Shown piece after piece: positions 7,127 through 16,064 of a stretch of 40,424 bases of DNA; within the stretch, counting starts at the first letter, position 1; each line of letters opens with the position of its first letter. The notes beneath the pieces are model-generated. The model searched no databases and was not told the DNA's origin. It saw nothing but the letters and a program-made list of their open reading frames with translations. Both the position numbers and the translations under genes were made by a program. The DNA is from Treponema sp. (GTDB taxonomy: Bacteria > Spirochaetota > Spirochaetia > Treponematales > Breznakiellaceae): contig WQSN01000018.1 in NCBI GenBank assembly GCA_009787835.1, positions 5,323-45,746 of the forward strand. Direction: 5' to 3'.

Positions 7127-9400
7127 ATGGCAAAGAAAGAGAAGAAGAAGAAAAATGAAAGTTCCGGATATTTAAGAGCCGCAAATTTTTCTTCTGTCGC
7201 GTCGGTAATATTCCTGAGCATTGCTTTTATTGTTGAAATTTTATTATCCGGCGGCGCAATTGATGTTTTACACGGCATATTAATACTTGCAGGACTGGTG
7301 TTAATCATTTCATTAATTAAAACTTCGCCTGACCACACCAAACTGGGGTTTAACATTCCTGTAGCTTTGACCATTTTTTACACAATACTGATGGTAATCA
7401 GCAGCTGGAATTTTTCCGGTTTTTTTCTTGTTTGTTTTGCCTTTTGCGCAATCAGTTGTTTATATTCTAATATTAACAGAACCATCGGTTATGTTATCGC
7501 GCTTAATATTTTCATTGGTGTTTTAATAATCAGGGATGTTCAGGTCAGCGGAGAAAATATCTCTCTGGTAGTTACATTAACCAACTGGATTATTATGATA
7601 CTTGGTAGTATTATTTTAATTTTTATTACCAGAGCGGCAACTGTTACTCTTGATAAGGCTCTTGAAAGCCAGCATTCATTCAGAAATCTTCTGGCTACTA
7701 CAGAAAATTATATTGCCATGGTAGATGAACACAATGAAATTGTTTATGGGAGCAATACCCTGGCTGCTTTGGGGAACATCCGGGATTCATATCTGATTAA
7801 GGGCCGGCCATTTATCGATCTCTTCCCGGGAAAAACGCTTAAAACACTGGCGGGAAAACTATTAAAAGAAAAGGATAATTACACAGAAGACTGGGAATTT
7901 TTCCTGAACGGACAGAAACGTTACTTTAAGGCTGCGTCTCACGGCTTACCGGGCCATTCAGGCGAATCTCTTATCAGCTTGTATGACATGACGCATCTTG
8001 CCGAGCGCGATGAAATCGCTGTAATGAAAGACAGTATGAAAATAGGTCTTTTTTTCATGGATCAGGGTTATGTTATTCAGGATCACTATTCCCGTTATCT
8101 TGAAGAAATGCTGTCGGAAAAAGAACTTTTCGGAAAGCTGTTTACGGATATTATCGCAAATTCTGTTACTTCCAATGAACTGGAAAGCATAAAAGATTAT
8201 TTTAAAATGGTCATAGATCGAACATACGATCAGGAAATGCTTGATGATATTAATCCTCTTAATGAACTGCATTATGTGAACGCGAGAACAGGCGACAGGA
8301 AGGTATTTCAATGCGCTTTTGCGACCGTGGAACGCGCTCGCGCGGAGGTTTTCCTTCTTGTGACAGTTTACGATATTACCGCGAAAGTGGAGTTACAGCA
8401 AAGGCTTGCCGAAGAAGAAGCCAGGCGGCAGGAGGAAATGGCGTCTGTATTCGAACTTATCCAGGTTCAGCCCGATGTGTTCAGCGATTTTATGGAAGAC
8501 ATGGAATTTGAATTTGACAGTATTGATAAAACACTCAAGCATGACAAACTGACAGCCCATGAAGCATTGGTAAAAGTCTATCAGTCTGTACATGCCATTA
8601 AATCAAATGCTGTAATTTTGGGTTTAAATGTTTTTGGAACCAAGGTTCATAATCTTGAGTCAAATATTAAAAAACTTCGTGAAATAGAGGGAGAAGTCCC
8701 GTTTGCTGAAATGCTGAATCTGGCGATGTATATTGAAAAGATTTCCCAGGAGAAAGAAGGATTCCGGGATGTTATTGGCAAGCTTCAGTCATATGCCGCA
8801 AGCGGTGAAAGCAAAAAACAAAATGTTAAAGTGTTAATTGAATCACTGGCCAAGACTGTAAGCAGGGCCGCGGAAGATATGGGGAAACAGGTAAAATTCG
8901 CCGTCGATGATATTCAGAGCGAGGCTATTGATAACGGGCCAAGGCGCATTATGAAAGAGATCCTGATGCAGCTTATCCGTAACTCTGTTGTACACGGAAT
9001 TGAGCCTCCTGATGTCCGTAAATCCATAAATAAAAATGAAACAGGCACTGTCGCGCTTTCCATAAGGATGGCGGATGATAACAAAAATATTCTTATTAAA
9101 CTGAGCGATGACGGAAAAGGCCTTGATTACAGGAAAATCAGTGAAAGAGCTGTTGCCGGAAAAATAATTAAAAAGGAAGAGGCAAATAATAAAGACATGC
9201 TTATAAAAGCAATATTCACTCCGGGATTTAGCACCGCGGATGATGAAGGAGTTCACGCAGGCCGCGGTATAGGCTTAAACCTGGTGCGCGATCGGATTAA
9301 GGAAGTAAACGGCACAATAAAACTGCGTTCCGATACCGGCAAGGGAGTTTTATTTTTTGTTTCAATTCCAGTTGTTGCAAAACAGCAGCTTCCCAAATAG
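7127..9400 (+). CDS. Membrane sensor kinase with Hpt and CheA-like ATPase domains, six membrane helices
   Basis: The 757-residue protein starts with a lysine-rich tail, then six predicted membrane helices (about 17-165). Two PAS-like regions follow (about 183-295 and 300-425), a helical linker, an Hpt domain with phosphoacceptor H489 (VHAIKSNA), and a CheA-like histidine-kinase ATPase domain: N box with N619 (LIRNSVVHGIEPPDVR), SDDGKGLD and GRGIGLNLV. The protein ends after the ATPase domain, so CheA's C-terminal CheW-like domain is missing. By family logic the ATPase phosphorylates the Hpt histidine, which then passes phosphate to the receiver protein. Residues 300-757 are nearly collinear with the next gene. 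GAAGGA precedes the ATG. Confidence 0.88.
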   Translation: MAKKEKKKKNESSGYLRAANFSSVASVIFLSIAFIVEILLSGGAIDVLHGILILAGLVLIISLIKTSPDHTKLGFNIPVALTIFYTILMVISSWNFSGFFLVCFAFCAISCLYSNINRTIGYVIALNIFIGVLIIRDVQVSGENISLVVTLTNWIIMILGSIILIFITRAATVTLDKALESQHSFRNLLATTENYIAMVDEHNEIVYGSNTLAALGNIRDSYLIKGRPFIDLFPGKTLKTLAGKLLKEKDNYTEDWEFFLNGQKRYFKAASHGLPGHSGESLISLYDMTHLAERDEIAVMKDSMKIGLFFMDQGYVIQDHYSRYLEEMLSEKELFGKLFTDIIANSVTSNELESIKDYFKMVIDRTYDQEMLDDINPLNELHYVNARTGDRKVFQCAFATVERARAEVFLLVTVYDITAKVELQQRLAEEEARRQEEMASVFELIQVQPDVFSDFMEDMEFEFDSIDKTLKHDKLTAHEALVKVYQSVHAIKSNAVILGLNVFGTKVHNLESNIKKLREIEGEVPFAEMLNLAMYIEKISQEKEGFRDVIGKLQSYAASGESKKQNVKVLIESLAKTVSRAAEDMGKQVKFAVDDIQSEAIDNGPRRIMKEILMQLIRNSVVHGIEPPDVRKSINKNETGTVALSIRMADDNKNILIKLSDDGKGLDYRKISERAVAGKIIKKEEANNKDMLIKAIFTPGFSTADDEGVHAGRGIGLNLVRDRIKEVNGTIKLRSDTGKGVLFFVSIPVVAKQQLPK
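8024..9400 (+). repeat. First copy of the duplicated kinase module
   Basis: Residues 300-757 of the first kinase align without major gaps to residues 344-800 of the second kinase (10488-11861), and most residues are identical by eye. The upstream sensor halves are unrelated. This indicates a tandem duplication with an exchange of sensor domains. Confidence 0.85.
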
Positions 9401-9458
9401 AAGACCCGCATCTGATGTTCTCTTTGGAAGACTTGTATTTTAATTATGGAGATTAATT

Positions 9459-11861
9459 ATGGATCCAGTTACTAACAGGAAAAAACGGAAGTTTGATCCT
9501 TTCTCGTTTTATACGCAGATATTGGTAATTGTCGCGTTTGTACTGATGGGACTCTCCAGCTTTCTCTTCACCAGTAACATTGAACGCCAGCATTTAATTA
9601 AAGACGCTGAAAACGCCATCGCGTCTACAGAAGCGCACTTGGTTGCCAGCTTCCTGGAACCGGAAACATTTCTGAGAGGTTTTTCCGAGACTATCCGCAG
9701 TATGATTCTACGGGGCGACAGTACGGCGAATATTTCCGAACACATGAAAGATATTACCAGTTCCACGCTTGGCGATGAAATGCGCCTGCCTGGTTTTACC
9801 AGTTTTTTCGGCTTTTTTGAATCGCTCGGCGGAGTATATATAACCGGTTTAAACTGGATTCCCCACAGTGATTATATTGCCACCATTCAAAACAATTCAT
9901 GGTATATCGCCGCCGTTGAGGCTGAAGGCGGTGTCGCGGTAACAGAACCGTATTATGATACAATGACCGGCGGAATCATCCTGACATTTTCACGCCGGAT
10001 TTATGATGATTCAGGCAGAGCGCTGGGTATTGTCTGCATGAACATTAACCTGGGCAGAATCCTGGAAGACGCAACAAATATAAAACTTACCGAAAACAGT
10101 TACGGCATACTGCTTGACAGTCAAATAAATGTTATATTCCATCCATTTATGTTTCAGATGGGTATGCCGTTACGTGACAGTCTGGACAGAGAATTTGCCG
10201 TATTTGAAGATGAATTAAGACAGGGTTTATCCATTTCAGAACGCAGAGCGGTAAATTTTAACAATCAGAATTCCATAATCTTTTTCCAGCCAATCAGGTA
10301 CGGATGGCATTTGGGCGTTGTGGTACCGGTAAGCGAATATCTGGGAAGCGTGTATAACATGGCAATATTCCTCATTGTTTTGGGAGGCACGCTGACAATC
10401 ACCCTTAGTTTTGTGTTATTCAGAATTTTCCGCGCAAAAAAACTGTCGGATTTACGGGCTCAGGAAAGAAGCAACATTATTACGGTCATGCAGAATAACA
10501 TGAAAATCGGACTGTTCTTTATGAATAAGGCTAATGTAATACAGGATCACTATTCACGTTATCTTGAAGATATGCTGTCAGAAGACGAACTATCGGGAAG
10601 GCTATTTACAGACATTATCGCGAAATCTGTTACTTCCAATGAACTGGAAAGCATTAAGGATTATTTCAGAATGGTTGCGGAAAGCACATACGATCAGGAA
10701 ATTCTGGATGATATAAATCCACTAAATGAACTGCATTATGTGAATGCCAGAAACGGCGACAGAAAAATTTTCCAGTGCGCGTTTGCCACCGTTGAACAGG
10801 CGCAGGGAGAAATTTTCCTTCTTGTAACAGTTTATGATATAACCGCGAAAGTGGAACTGCAGCAAAGGCTTGCCGAAGAAGAAGCGAAACGGCAGGAAGA
10901 GATGGCGTCTGTATTTGAACTTATCCAGGTTCAGCCGGATGTATTCGGCGATTTTATGGAAGACATGGAATTTGAATTTGATAGTATTGATAAAATTCTT
11001 AAACATGATGAACTGACAGCACATGAAGCGCTGATTAAAGTCTATCAGTCTGTACACGCCATTAAATCAAATGCCGTAATTCTGGGTTTGAATGTTTTTG
11101 GCGCTAAAGTTCATAATCTTGAGACAAAAATAAAAAACATGCGGGAGAAAGAAGGAGAGATACCGTTTGTTGACATGCTGAATCTTGCGATGGAAATTGA
11201 AAAGATTTCCCAGGAAAAGGAAGGGTTCAGGGATGTTATTGATAAACTTCAGTCATACACATCAGACAGCGGAAGTAAAAATCAGAATGTTAAAGTACTC
11301 GTTGAATCCCTTGCCAAGACAGCCAGCAGAGCCGCCGAGGATATGGGAAAACAGGTGTTCTTTATAGCTGATGATATTCAGCCCGTAGCGATCAATATCG
11401 GTCCCAGGCGCGTAATGAAGGAGATACTAATGCAGCTTATCCGCAATTCCGCAGTGCATGGCATAGAAACTCCTGATGTCCGAAAAAGCAAAGGCAAAAA
11501 CGAAACAGGCATAATTAAGGTTTCTATCAAAATGTCAGACGATAATCAGTATATTAAAATGAAAATGAGCGATGACGGAAAGGGCCTTGATTACAAAACG
11601 ATCGGCGAGAGGGCTGTTAGTCAAAACATTATCAGGAAAGAAAACGCGGAGAATAAGGACATGCTGATAAAAGCTATTTTCGCGCCAGGTTTCAGCACAT
11701 CAGAGAATGAAGGGATGCACGCTGGCCGCGGCATTGGCTTAAATCTTGTCCGTGACCGCGTTAAAGAAGTAAACGGCACAATGAGCCTTCATTCCGAAGC
11801 TGACAGGGGAATTGCGTTTTTTGTTTCAATTCCTGTCCAGATGAATCAAAACCAGAATTAA
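9459..11861 (+). CDS. Membrane sensor kinase with periplasmic Cache domain, Hpt and CheA-like ATPase domains
   Basis: The 800-residue paralogue of the preceding kinase has a different sensor. One membrane helix (about 17-38) is followed by a large extracytoplasmic domain (about 39-300) with double-Cache character, for example PYYDTMTGGIILTFSRR and GIVCMNINLGRIL, and a second helix (about 301-324). The cytoplasmic part repeats the PAS-like region, helical linker, Hpt domain (H533 in VHAIKSNA) and CheA-like ATPase (N663 in IRNSAVHGIE, SDDGKGLD, GRGIGLNLV). No CheW-like domain is present. Cache domains usually bind small ligands such as amino acids or carboxylates; the ligand here is unknown. 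It lies 58 nt after the first kinase and its stop overlaps the convergent pantothenate kinase gene by 4 nt. Confidence 0.88.
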   Translation: MDPVTNRKKRKFDPFSFYTQILVIVAFVLMGLSSFLFTSNIERQHLIKDAENAIASTEAHLVASFLEPETFLRGFSETIRSMILRGDSTANISEHMKDITSSTLGDEMRLPGFTSFFGFFESLGGVYITGLNWIPHSDYIATIQNNSWYIAAVEAEGGVAVTEPYYDTMTGGIILTFSRRIYDDSGRALGIVCMNINLGRILEDATNIKLTENSYGILLDSQINVIFHPFMFQMGMPLRDSLDREFAVFEDELRQGLSISERRAVNFNNQNSIIFFQPIRYGWHLGVVVPVSEYLGSVYNMAIFLIVLGGTLTITLSFVLFRIFRAKKLSDLRAQERSNIITVMQNNMKIGLFFMNKANVIQDHYSRYLEDMLSEDELSGRLFTDIIAKSVTSNELESIKDYFRMVAESTYDQEILDDINPLNELHYVNARNGDRKIFQCAFATVEQAQGEIFLLVTVYDITAKVELQQRLAEEEAKRQEEMASVFELIQVQPDVFGDFMEDMEFEFDSIDKILKHDELTAHEALIKVYQSVHAIKSNAVILGLNVFGAKVHNLETKIKNMREKEGEIPFVDMLNLAMEIEKISQEKEGFRDVIDKLQSYTSDSGSKNQNVKVLVESLAKTASRAAEDMGKQVFFIADDIQPVAINIGPRRVMKEILMQLIRNSAVHGIETPDVRKSKGKNETGIIKVSIKMSDDNQYIKMKMSDDGKGLDYKTIGERAVSQNIIRKENAENKDMLIKAIFAPGFSTSENEGMHAGRGIGLNLVRDRVKEVNGTMSLHSEADRGIAFFVSIPVQMNQNQN
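10488..11861 (+). repeat. Second copy of the duplicated kinase module
   Basis: Matches 8024-9400. Long stretches such as the one encoding NPLNELHYVNAR and that encoding VELQQRLAEEEA are almost unchanged, which argues for recent duplication or gene conversion. Confidence 0.85.
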
Positions 11862-12673
11862 AGCTGTTTTATTGAAAGCCCCGCTCCGACAGCGGTAGTA
11901 TATTCGGCGTTTTCAGGATATATAAATTCTACTCCGTACAGGGCGGATATATCCGAAAGCACTTTCTGTCCTATCTGGTTGCTGCTGCCATTTCCCGTAA
12001 CAATGACTCGTCCTGTGTTTTTCGCCCTGGCAGCAAAAACTGATAGTACTCCTATTACCTGATACACCATGTTAATAATCGCGAGCGCAATATCGCCTGA
12101 ACTCGCTGTGTCCAGCATTTTACCGAAATTGGCGGCTGTGCTTTCTCCGTTGAGAAAACTTATGCTTGTATCAGTGATGTCACCTAACAATAGATCGACG
12201 TTTTTTATCATGCCGTTCTGTGCAAGCTCCATGATGCCGTTTAATTCGCCTGTAGGCAGCAGTTTCCTGGCAAGCCCCAGTATGGTTCCTCCGCCGACTC
12301 CCGATCCGCCAAAGTGGATAATGCCCCGCTCTCCCGCTTCAATAATGACAGTGCCTGTTCCAATATTGGTAATAATAATATCCCTCATGCCCGAAAGAAA
12401 CATTCCGCCGATTCCGATTGCCTCAATTTCATTTACCCTTCCGGTAGGAATGCCGAAAATATCATTTTTTATTTTAGACGCTCCGGCTCCCGTAATCTCT
12501 ATCTTTTCAATTTCTTCTATCCTGATTCCGTTTTCCAGGACTATTTTTCCAAACGCGCCCGTGGCGGCGGTGACAGCGTCCGATGCTCGCGTTTTTATTT
12601 TTCGCGTTAATTTTCCGCTTTCTATAGAGACAGCCTTTGTCGTTGTGCTGCCAATATCAATTCCTATTATCAA
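11858..12673 (-). CDS. coaW: Type II pantothenate kinase
   Basis: The 271-residue protein belongs to the type II pantothenate kinase family (CoaW/PanK2-like fold of the acetate-kinase superfamily). It phosphorylates pantothenate with ATP in the first step of CoA synthesis. The phosphate-1 loop is DIGSTTTK (residues 5-12), the second glycine-rich motif is GGSGVGGGTILGL, and an adenosine-site GNGSSNQ segment lies near the C-terminus. The start codon appears to be TTG at 12673, behind a strong AAGGAG. It is the last gene of the branched-chain amino-acid operon. Its stop codon shares the TTAA at 11858-11861 with the convergent kinase gene, so there is no intergenic terminator. Confidence 0.88.
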   Translation of the reverse strand: MIIGIDIGSTTTKAVSIESGKLTRKIKTRASDAVTAATGAFGKIVLENGIRIEEIEKIEITGAGASKIKNDIFGIPTGRVNEIEAIGIGGMFLSGMRDIIITNIGTGTVIIEAGERGIIHFGGSGVGGGTILGLARKLLPTGELNGIMELAQNGMIKNVDLLLGDITDTSISFLNGESTAANFGKMLDTASSGDIALAIINMVYQVIGVLSVFAARAKNTGRVIVTGNGSSNQIGQKVLSDISALYGVEFIYPENAEYTTAVGAGLSIKQL

Positions 12674-12709
12674 AATTTTCTCCTTATAATTTTTTATTTT
12701 AATTTAAAT

Positions 12710-14455
12710 TTATTTTTTTTCCAGGAATGATAAATGAGCGCCGTGAATGCCAGGTGCAAAAGGAATAACCTTCTCGTCCTTGTCTATAACCGCTTCAATC
12801 AGGGCTGGTCTGCCGCCTTTAATAATTTCCGCGCACTTGCCAAGCGCGCTGATTAATTCAGGTTCATCCGTTACGCGAAAACCGGATACATTATACGCGG
12901 CGGCAAGCTGTATAAAATCAGGGCCAAGATTTTCCAGATCCGTCTGCGAATAGCAGGAGTTGTAAAAACTATTCTGCCACTGGCGAAGCATTCCCAGGGC
13001 GCTGTTGTTTAAAATAATAATTAACACGGGAAGGCTGTACTTTACCAGCGTTGACATTTCTGCGCAGTTCATTCGGAAACTTCCGTCTCCTGTAAAAAGC
13101 GCTACAGTCGCCTGAGGGTTTGCGATTTTGGCTCCAATGGCCGCGCCCATGCCAAATCCCATTGTTCCCATACCGCCTGAACTTAAAAAACTGCGCGGAT
13201 TTTTAAATGGATAATACTGCGCGACCCAAATCTGATGCTGGCCTACATCGGTTACAACTATTGCCTTATCACCCAAAACTTTCGCGGTCTTTTCAATAAT
13301 AAGGCGCGGGCTCAGGTTTTTATTATCTGCGGATGTTTTACGCCTGGGTTTATCACGCGGGACTGCGGATTTCCACCTGTTAATTTCCTCATTCCATTCA
13401 TTTAACGGCCCGGATGATTTATTTTTTAAACGCTTGTCCGCAAGCAGCCTTCCCAGCGCTTTTTTAATGTCTCCTGCAATGAATGCGTTAACATAAATAT
13501 TTTTATTTATTTCTGCGGGATCAATGTCAATATGGATTATTTTTGCGTTATGCGCGAATTTCCCGGCGGAACCTGTTACGCGATCTGAAAAACGCGCTCC
13601 GATAACAATTATCAGATCTGATTTTTGCATGGCTTTATTTGACGCGTTTGAGCCGTGCATTCCGGTAAGACCGGTACACAGGGGATGTTCCTGCGGAAAC
13701 GCTCCCATACCCATGAGGGACAGAGCGACAGGCGCGTTTATATGTTCAGCCAGTTTTTTCAGTTCAGCGGCGGCGTCAGAATGGATTACACCGCCGCCAG
13801 CGTAGATTAAAGGCCGACCGGAATTATTTATCATGTCAGCGGTTTTTTCAATGTCTTCTTCGCTGAAGGTTTCCTGTTTTGTTCTTTTTAGCAGACGTTC
13901 CGCACGATCCTTAAAAGCCTGTCCGTTTCCGTGCGGTTCATTATAGTCACATAACGAACTGCTGACATCTTTGGGAATATCGATAAGCACCGGTCCCGGC
14001 CTGCCTGACAGGGCGACAATAAATGCTTCATGTATAATTTGTGATAAGCTGCGGACATCTTTCACAATCCAGTTGTGTTTAACGACCGGCATTGTTATTC
14101 CAGCTATGTCAACTTCCTGAAAACTGTCTTTTCCCAGAAGCGGAATGCCGACATTGCCGGTAATCGCTATAACCGGAATTGAATCGGCAAATGCGGTTGC
14201 GATACCTGTAACCAGATTTGTCGCGCCGGGACCCGATGTCGCAAGACATACGCCGGTCCTGCCTGTTGAGCGAGCGTATCCGTCCGCCGCGTGAGATGCG
14301 TGCTGTTCGTGGCTTACCAGAATGTGGCGGATGCGATCCTTGTTTTTTTCGAGTTCATCATAAATGTTTAGAACAGCGCCGCCCGGATAACCGAAGATTG
14401 TGTCCACTCCGTTTTCAATTAATGATTCTATCAGGATACGCGCGCCTGTATACAT
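12710..14455 (-). CDS. ilvB: Acetolactate synthase catalytic subunit
   Basis: This thiamine-diphosphate and FAD-dependent enzyme condenses pyruvate with pyruvate or 2-oxobutyrate, the first common step of valine and isoleucine synthesis. At 581 residues it is full length. The catalytic glutamate is E50 in VSHEQHASHAADGYAR; GPGATNLVTGIA and the diphosphate-binding GDGSFRMN with a following NNSALGMLRQWQ are present. No ilvN regulatory subunit is encoded in the window, so the holoenzyme may use a distant partner or act alone. The ATG lies 7 nt after the cimA stop, with only a distant AGGA, so translational coupling is likely. Confidence 0.95.
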   Translation of the reverse strand: MYTGARILIESLIENGVDTIFGYPGGAVLNIYDELEKNKDRIRHILVSHEQHASHAADGYARSTGRTGVCLATSGPGATNLVTGIATAFADSIPVIAITGNVGIPLLGKDSFQEVDIAGITMPVVKHNWIVKDVRSLSQIIHEAFIVALSGRPGPVLIDIPKDVSSSLCDYNEPHGNGQAFKDRAERLLKRTKQETFSEEDIEKTADMINNSGRPLIYAGGGVIHSDAAAELKKLAEHINAPVALSLMGMGAFPQEHPLCTGLTGMHGSNASNKAMQKSDLIIVIGARFSDRVTGSAGKFAHNAKIIHIDIDPAEINKNIYVNAFIAGDIKKALGRLLADKRLKNKSSGPLNEWNEEINRWKSAVPRDKPRRKTSADNKNLSPRLIIEKTAKVLGDKAIVVTDVGQHQIWVAQYYPFKNPRSFLSSGGMGTMGFGMGAAIGAKIANPQATVALFTGDGSFRMNCAEMSTLVKYSLPVLIIILNNSALGMLRQWQNSFYNSCYSQTDLENLGPDFIQLAAAYNVSGFRVTDEPELISALGKCAEIIKGGRPALIEAVIDKDEKVIPFAPGIHGAHLSFLEKK

Positions 14456-14462
14456 TTTTATT

Positions 14463-16055
14463 TTAATTCCTGTTTTCCGCTTCGTTAATCAGCATAAACT
14501 CGATGGAGTCCACAAGGGCGGCGCGGCTTGCGTCTATTATGTCGGCGCTTACTCCTACAGTGTTCCAGCTACGCTGCCCGTCTGTCGATTCAATTAATAC
14601 GCGAACGCGCGCGTCTGTAGCGTCCTTGCCGTCAATAACCCTTACCTTGTAGTCCTCAAGCCTGACTTTTGCCAGACCCGGAAAAAACCTGGTAAGAGCG
14701 CGGCGAAGAGCGCCGTCAAGAGCGCCGACAGGTCCAACTCCTTCAGCTGCGGCTATTTCATGCTGTTCTCCGACCAAAACCTTTACCCAGGCATGGGAAC
14801 ATTCAATTGTGTCTCCCGCAGGATGCTCGCTCATCACTCGGTACGCGACAATGCTGAATAATGGCGTATAACGTCCCAGTTCCCGCCTGATTAAAATTTC
14901 AAAACTTGCATCCGCGCCTTCATAAGCCCAGCCTTCCGCTTCAAGTTTTTTTAATTTTTCTGCCAACGAAATGATTACAGGATGATCCTTGTGGAGAGCC
15001 GGTTCAATCTTTTTGGCGCGTTCAACAATTGCGGCGCGTCCGCCGATTTCGCTTATCAAAAGACGGCGTTCATTCCCGATTGTCTGAGGCTCGACATGTT
15101 CAAAGGAACGGCTTGTTTTTAAAATACCGTCAGTGTGCATTCCCGCCTTGTGAGAAAAAGCGTGTGCGCCAATATACGGCATATCATCGCTGATTATTAC
15201 ATTTGCGATTTCCGCGACCCTTCTTGTTAATTCCCCGATACGGATTAGATTACCCCGCGGCAGACAGCGAAGATTCAGTTTCAGTTCCAAAGAAGGAATG
15301 AGCGCCGCCAGGGCTGTGTTGCCGCAGCGTTCCCCGAAACCAACAAGCGTACCCTGCACATGGTTACAGCCCGCCTGAGCTGCCGCAAGAGAGTTTGCAA
15401 GCGCAAGTCCAGAGTCGTTATGCGCATGTATACCGGCGTGTATATCCGGAAAATTCTCCATTACATTTTTTACCGCTGAGGAAATCAGTTCCGGAAAGTT
15501 CGATCCGGTTGTGTCGCATAACACAATTCTGTCTGCTCCTGATTTTACAGCCGCCCGTATTGTGGATAGTGCATAACCCGGGTTGCATGCCCAGCCGTCA
15601 AAAAAATGTTCCGCGTCGTATATTACAATTCGCCCCTGTGATTTCAGAAAAGCGATGGTTTCGCCAATCATCGCGAGGTTTTCTTCATCGCTTGCATGGA
15701 GCACTTCTTTTACATGCAAATCCCAGCTTTTGCCGAAAATTACAACCCCTTCTGTTCCCGCGTCCAGCAAGGAACGAATCATGCCGTCATCTTCAGCCCT
15801 TATTCCCTTTTTTCGTGTTGAACCAAAAGCGCATATCCTTGAATTTTTTAACTTTAAGTTTGCCGCGAGGCGGAAGAATTCCAAATCCTTGGGATTGCTT
15901 CCCGGATTACCGGCTTCTATCCACATAACGCCAAGTTCGTCTAACGTTTCAGCGACGGCGAGTTTATCACGGAGGGAAAAAACAATGCCTTCGCTTTGCG
16001 CTCCGTCACGCAGAGTCGTATCCAATATTTCTATATCAATTTTTTCACTGCTCAT
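14463..16055 (-). CDS. cimA: (R)-citramalate synthase
   Basis: The 530-residue protein condenses acetyl-CoA with pyruvate to citramalate, giving 2-oxobutyrate for isoleucine without threonine deaminase. The DRE-TIM signature reads DTTLRDGAQSEG near the N-terminus; a HAHNDSGLALANSLAA segment provides metal-binding histidines, and a C-terminal LeuA-type regulatory dimer domain begins at about residue 390. The KSWDLHVKEVL region and overall length fit the citramalate-synthase subgroup rather than homocitrate or isopropylmalate synthase. It starts 9 nt after leuA, with GGAG in leuA's last codon. The pairing with leuA and ilvB supports the assignment. Confidence 0.9.
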   Translation of the reverse strand: MSSEKIDIEILDTTLRDGAQSEGIVFSLRDKLAVAETLDELGVMWIEAGNPGSNPKDLEFFRLAANLKLKNSRICAFGSTRKKGIRAEDDGMIRSLLDAGTEGVVIFGKSWDLHVKEVLHASDEENLAMIGETIAFLKSQGRIVIYDAEHFFDGWACNPGYALSTIRAAVKSGADRIVLCDTTGSNFPELISSAVKNVMENFPDIHAGIHAHNDSGLALANSLAAAQAGCNHVQGTLVGFGERCGNTALAALIPSLELKLNLRCLPRGNLIRIGELTRRVAEIANVIISDDMPYIGAHAFSHKAGMHTDGILKTSRSFEHVEPQTIGNERRLLISEIGGRAAIVERAKKIEPALHKDHPVIISLAEKLKKLEAEGWAYEGADASFEILIRRELGRYTPLFSIVAYRVMSEHPAGDTIECSHAWVKVLVGEQHEIAAAEGVGPVGALDGALRRALTRFFPGLAKVRLEDYKVRVIDGKDATDARVRVLIESTDGQRSWNTVGVSADIIDASRAALVDSIEFMLINEAENRN

Positions 16056-16064
16056 TTTATTTAA

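Noticed and set aside
5223..11861. Canonical chemotaxis operon
   Set aside because: No CheW, CheR, CheB, receptor or CheW domain is present, so the cluster is not a standard chemotaxis set.
12069..12689. Plus-strand open frame of 206 codons opposite coaW
   Set aside because: Pro/Ser/Ile-rich antisense shadow of a recognised kinase; no ribosome-binding site or family likeness.
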